Both the position numbers and the translations under genes were made by a program. This document shows, piece after piece, positions 57,288 to 57,648 of a stretch of 57,648 bases of DNA. This DNA comes from Microseira wollei NIES-4236 (lineage in GTDB: Bacteria; Cyanobacteriota; Cyanobacteriia; Cyanobacteriales; Aerosakkonemataceae): contig NZ_BLAY01000047.1 in NCBI RefSeq assembly GCF_020521235.1, positions 1 through 57,648 of the forward strand. Direction: 5' to 3'. A model generated the notes under the pieces. That model searched no databases. It was not told where the DNA came from and saw only the letters and a program-made list of their open reading frames with translations. Every line of letters starts with the position of its first letter. The first letter of the stretch is position 1.

Positions 57288-57452
57288 TTGATGCGATCTC
57301 TATGCCGCCGAACATAAAGAAACCCGGTTTCTCTGAAAAATATAGGTCGAAACCGGGTTTCTGAAAAAGCCAAGATCGCTGTTGTTGCATTTTCAGAAAA
57401 AGTAACCTTCTGCATCTTATACAGCGGTTTTCAATCGGGTGCAACACAACAC

Positions 57453-57648
57453 TGTAGGGACACGGCATCAGTAAGTTTTGTCACCAACTCCCAGTTTTTC
57501 CCATGCCGTGTCCCTCACCCGCAGTAAGTTTTGTCACCAACTCCCAGTTTTTCCCATGCCGTGTCCCTCACCCGCAGTAAGTTTTGTCACCAACTCCCAG
57601 TTTTTCCCATGCCGTGTCCCTCACCCGCAGTAAGTTTTGTCACCAACT
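57453..57648. repeat. 53-bp tandem array derived from the GGGACACGGC family
   Basis: A GGGACACGGCATCAGTAAG arm (57456) starts a standard family element, but its right half (CAGTAAGTTTTGTCACCAAC to CCGTGTCCCTCACCCG) is then repeated with a strict period of 53 bases from 57469 (57469, 57522, 57575, 57628), running off the window edge. Copies are identical as far as seen. Confidence 0.95.

Larger units (their letters stand above)
57172..57648. other. Gene-free right end filled with repeat elements
   Basis: It contains a GGGGCGGGTT-family inverted repeat (57224-57287), two AAACCCGGTTTCT copies in opposite orientation (57319-57334, 57350-57364) forming a stem around ATAGG, and a 53-bp tandem array (57469-57648). 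No convincing gene is present. Confidence 0.8.

Overview
The window looks like chromosomal DNA of a filamentous cyanobacterium, most likely Oscillatoriales (Microcoleus/Oscillatoria-like). The grounds are the very frequent HIP1 octamer GCGATCGC, cyanobacterial genes (EbsA, HemL, a Synechocystis-type sucrose-phosphate phosphatase, a PEP-CTERM protein, Uma2, the DUF6888/DUF6887 pair, CHAT-TPR) and a heavy load of intergenic repeats: heptamer STRR arrays, GGGGCGGG-type and GGGACACGG-type inverted repeats, AGAAACCCGGTTTCT hairpins and TTCCCAGGCTCCTGCCTGGGAA hairpins. All assignments come from reading the sequence and remembered family features; no database search was run.

Layout. 1-9.9 kb: a minus-strand heptapeptide-repeat gene cut by the left edge, an ABC-F ATPase, a Uma2 nuclease-fold protein, a PEP-CTERM protein, a 2OG-Fe(II) oxygenase, a frameshifted small gene, a large RluA-type pseudouridine synthase and an aldo/keto reductase. 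9.9-18 kb: a DUF4258/DUF2283 pair, a membrane GTPase, a CHAT-TPR protease-like protein with a TPR relative sharing its N-terminal domain, a DUF6888-DUF6887 fusion, and a CcdA-like/thioredoxin pair. 18.2-20.85 kb: two nested IS200/IS605-type tnpB elements, both damaged, the outer one ending about 10 bp before dnaX. 20.9-30.2 kb: dnaX, a GT2/radical-SAM pair, ebsA with a Pta-like protein and a SLOG/DprA-like protein, MAPEG, YajQ and DUF202 proteins.

30.3-41.7 kb is the most coherent accessory region. It is a plus-strand run coding for a BcsC-like outer-membrane barrel, three proteins with four DUF3131 domains, a truncated GH26-like protein lacking both catalytic glutamates, a cellulose-synthase-like GT2 without a PilZ domain, and a PIG-L deacetylase. 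I read it as a synthase-dependent exopolysaccharide export system. Beside it (41.8-49.2 kb) lie a STAS protein, a receiver-PP2C phosphatase, an anti-sigma-type HATPase and a 1715-residue hybrid histidine kinase, that is, a partner-switching and phosphorelay set plausibly controlling it.

49.2-57.6 kb: an STRR array, hemL, a ChaB-like gene, hisIE, an MFS transporter, an apparently stand-alone HEARO/omega RNA (the guide RNA of IscB-type nucleases) with no IscB gene, inserted next to the remnant of a minus-strand gene, then a TPR protein, an array of twelve hairpin units, sucrose-phosphate phosphatase, and a 53-bp tandem repeat running off the right edge.

A theme of the whole window is repeat DNA carried in frame inside proteins (RluA-like, GT2, hybrid kinase, MFS, GH26-like and DUF3131 genes), nearly always in linkers or termini.
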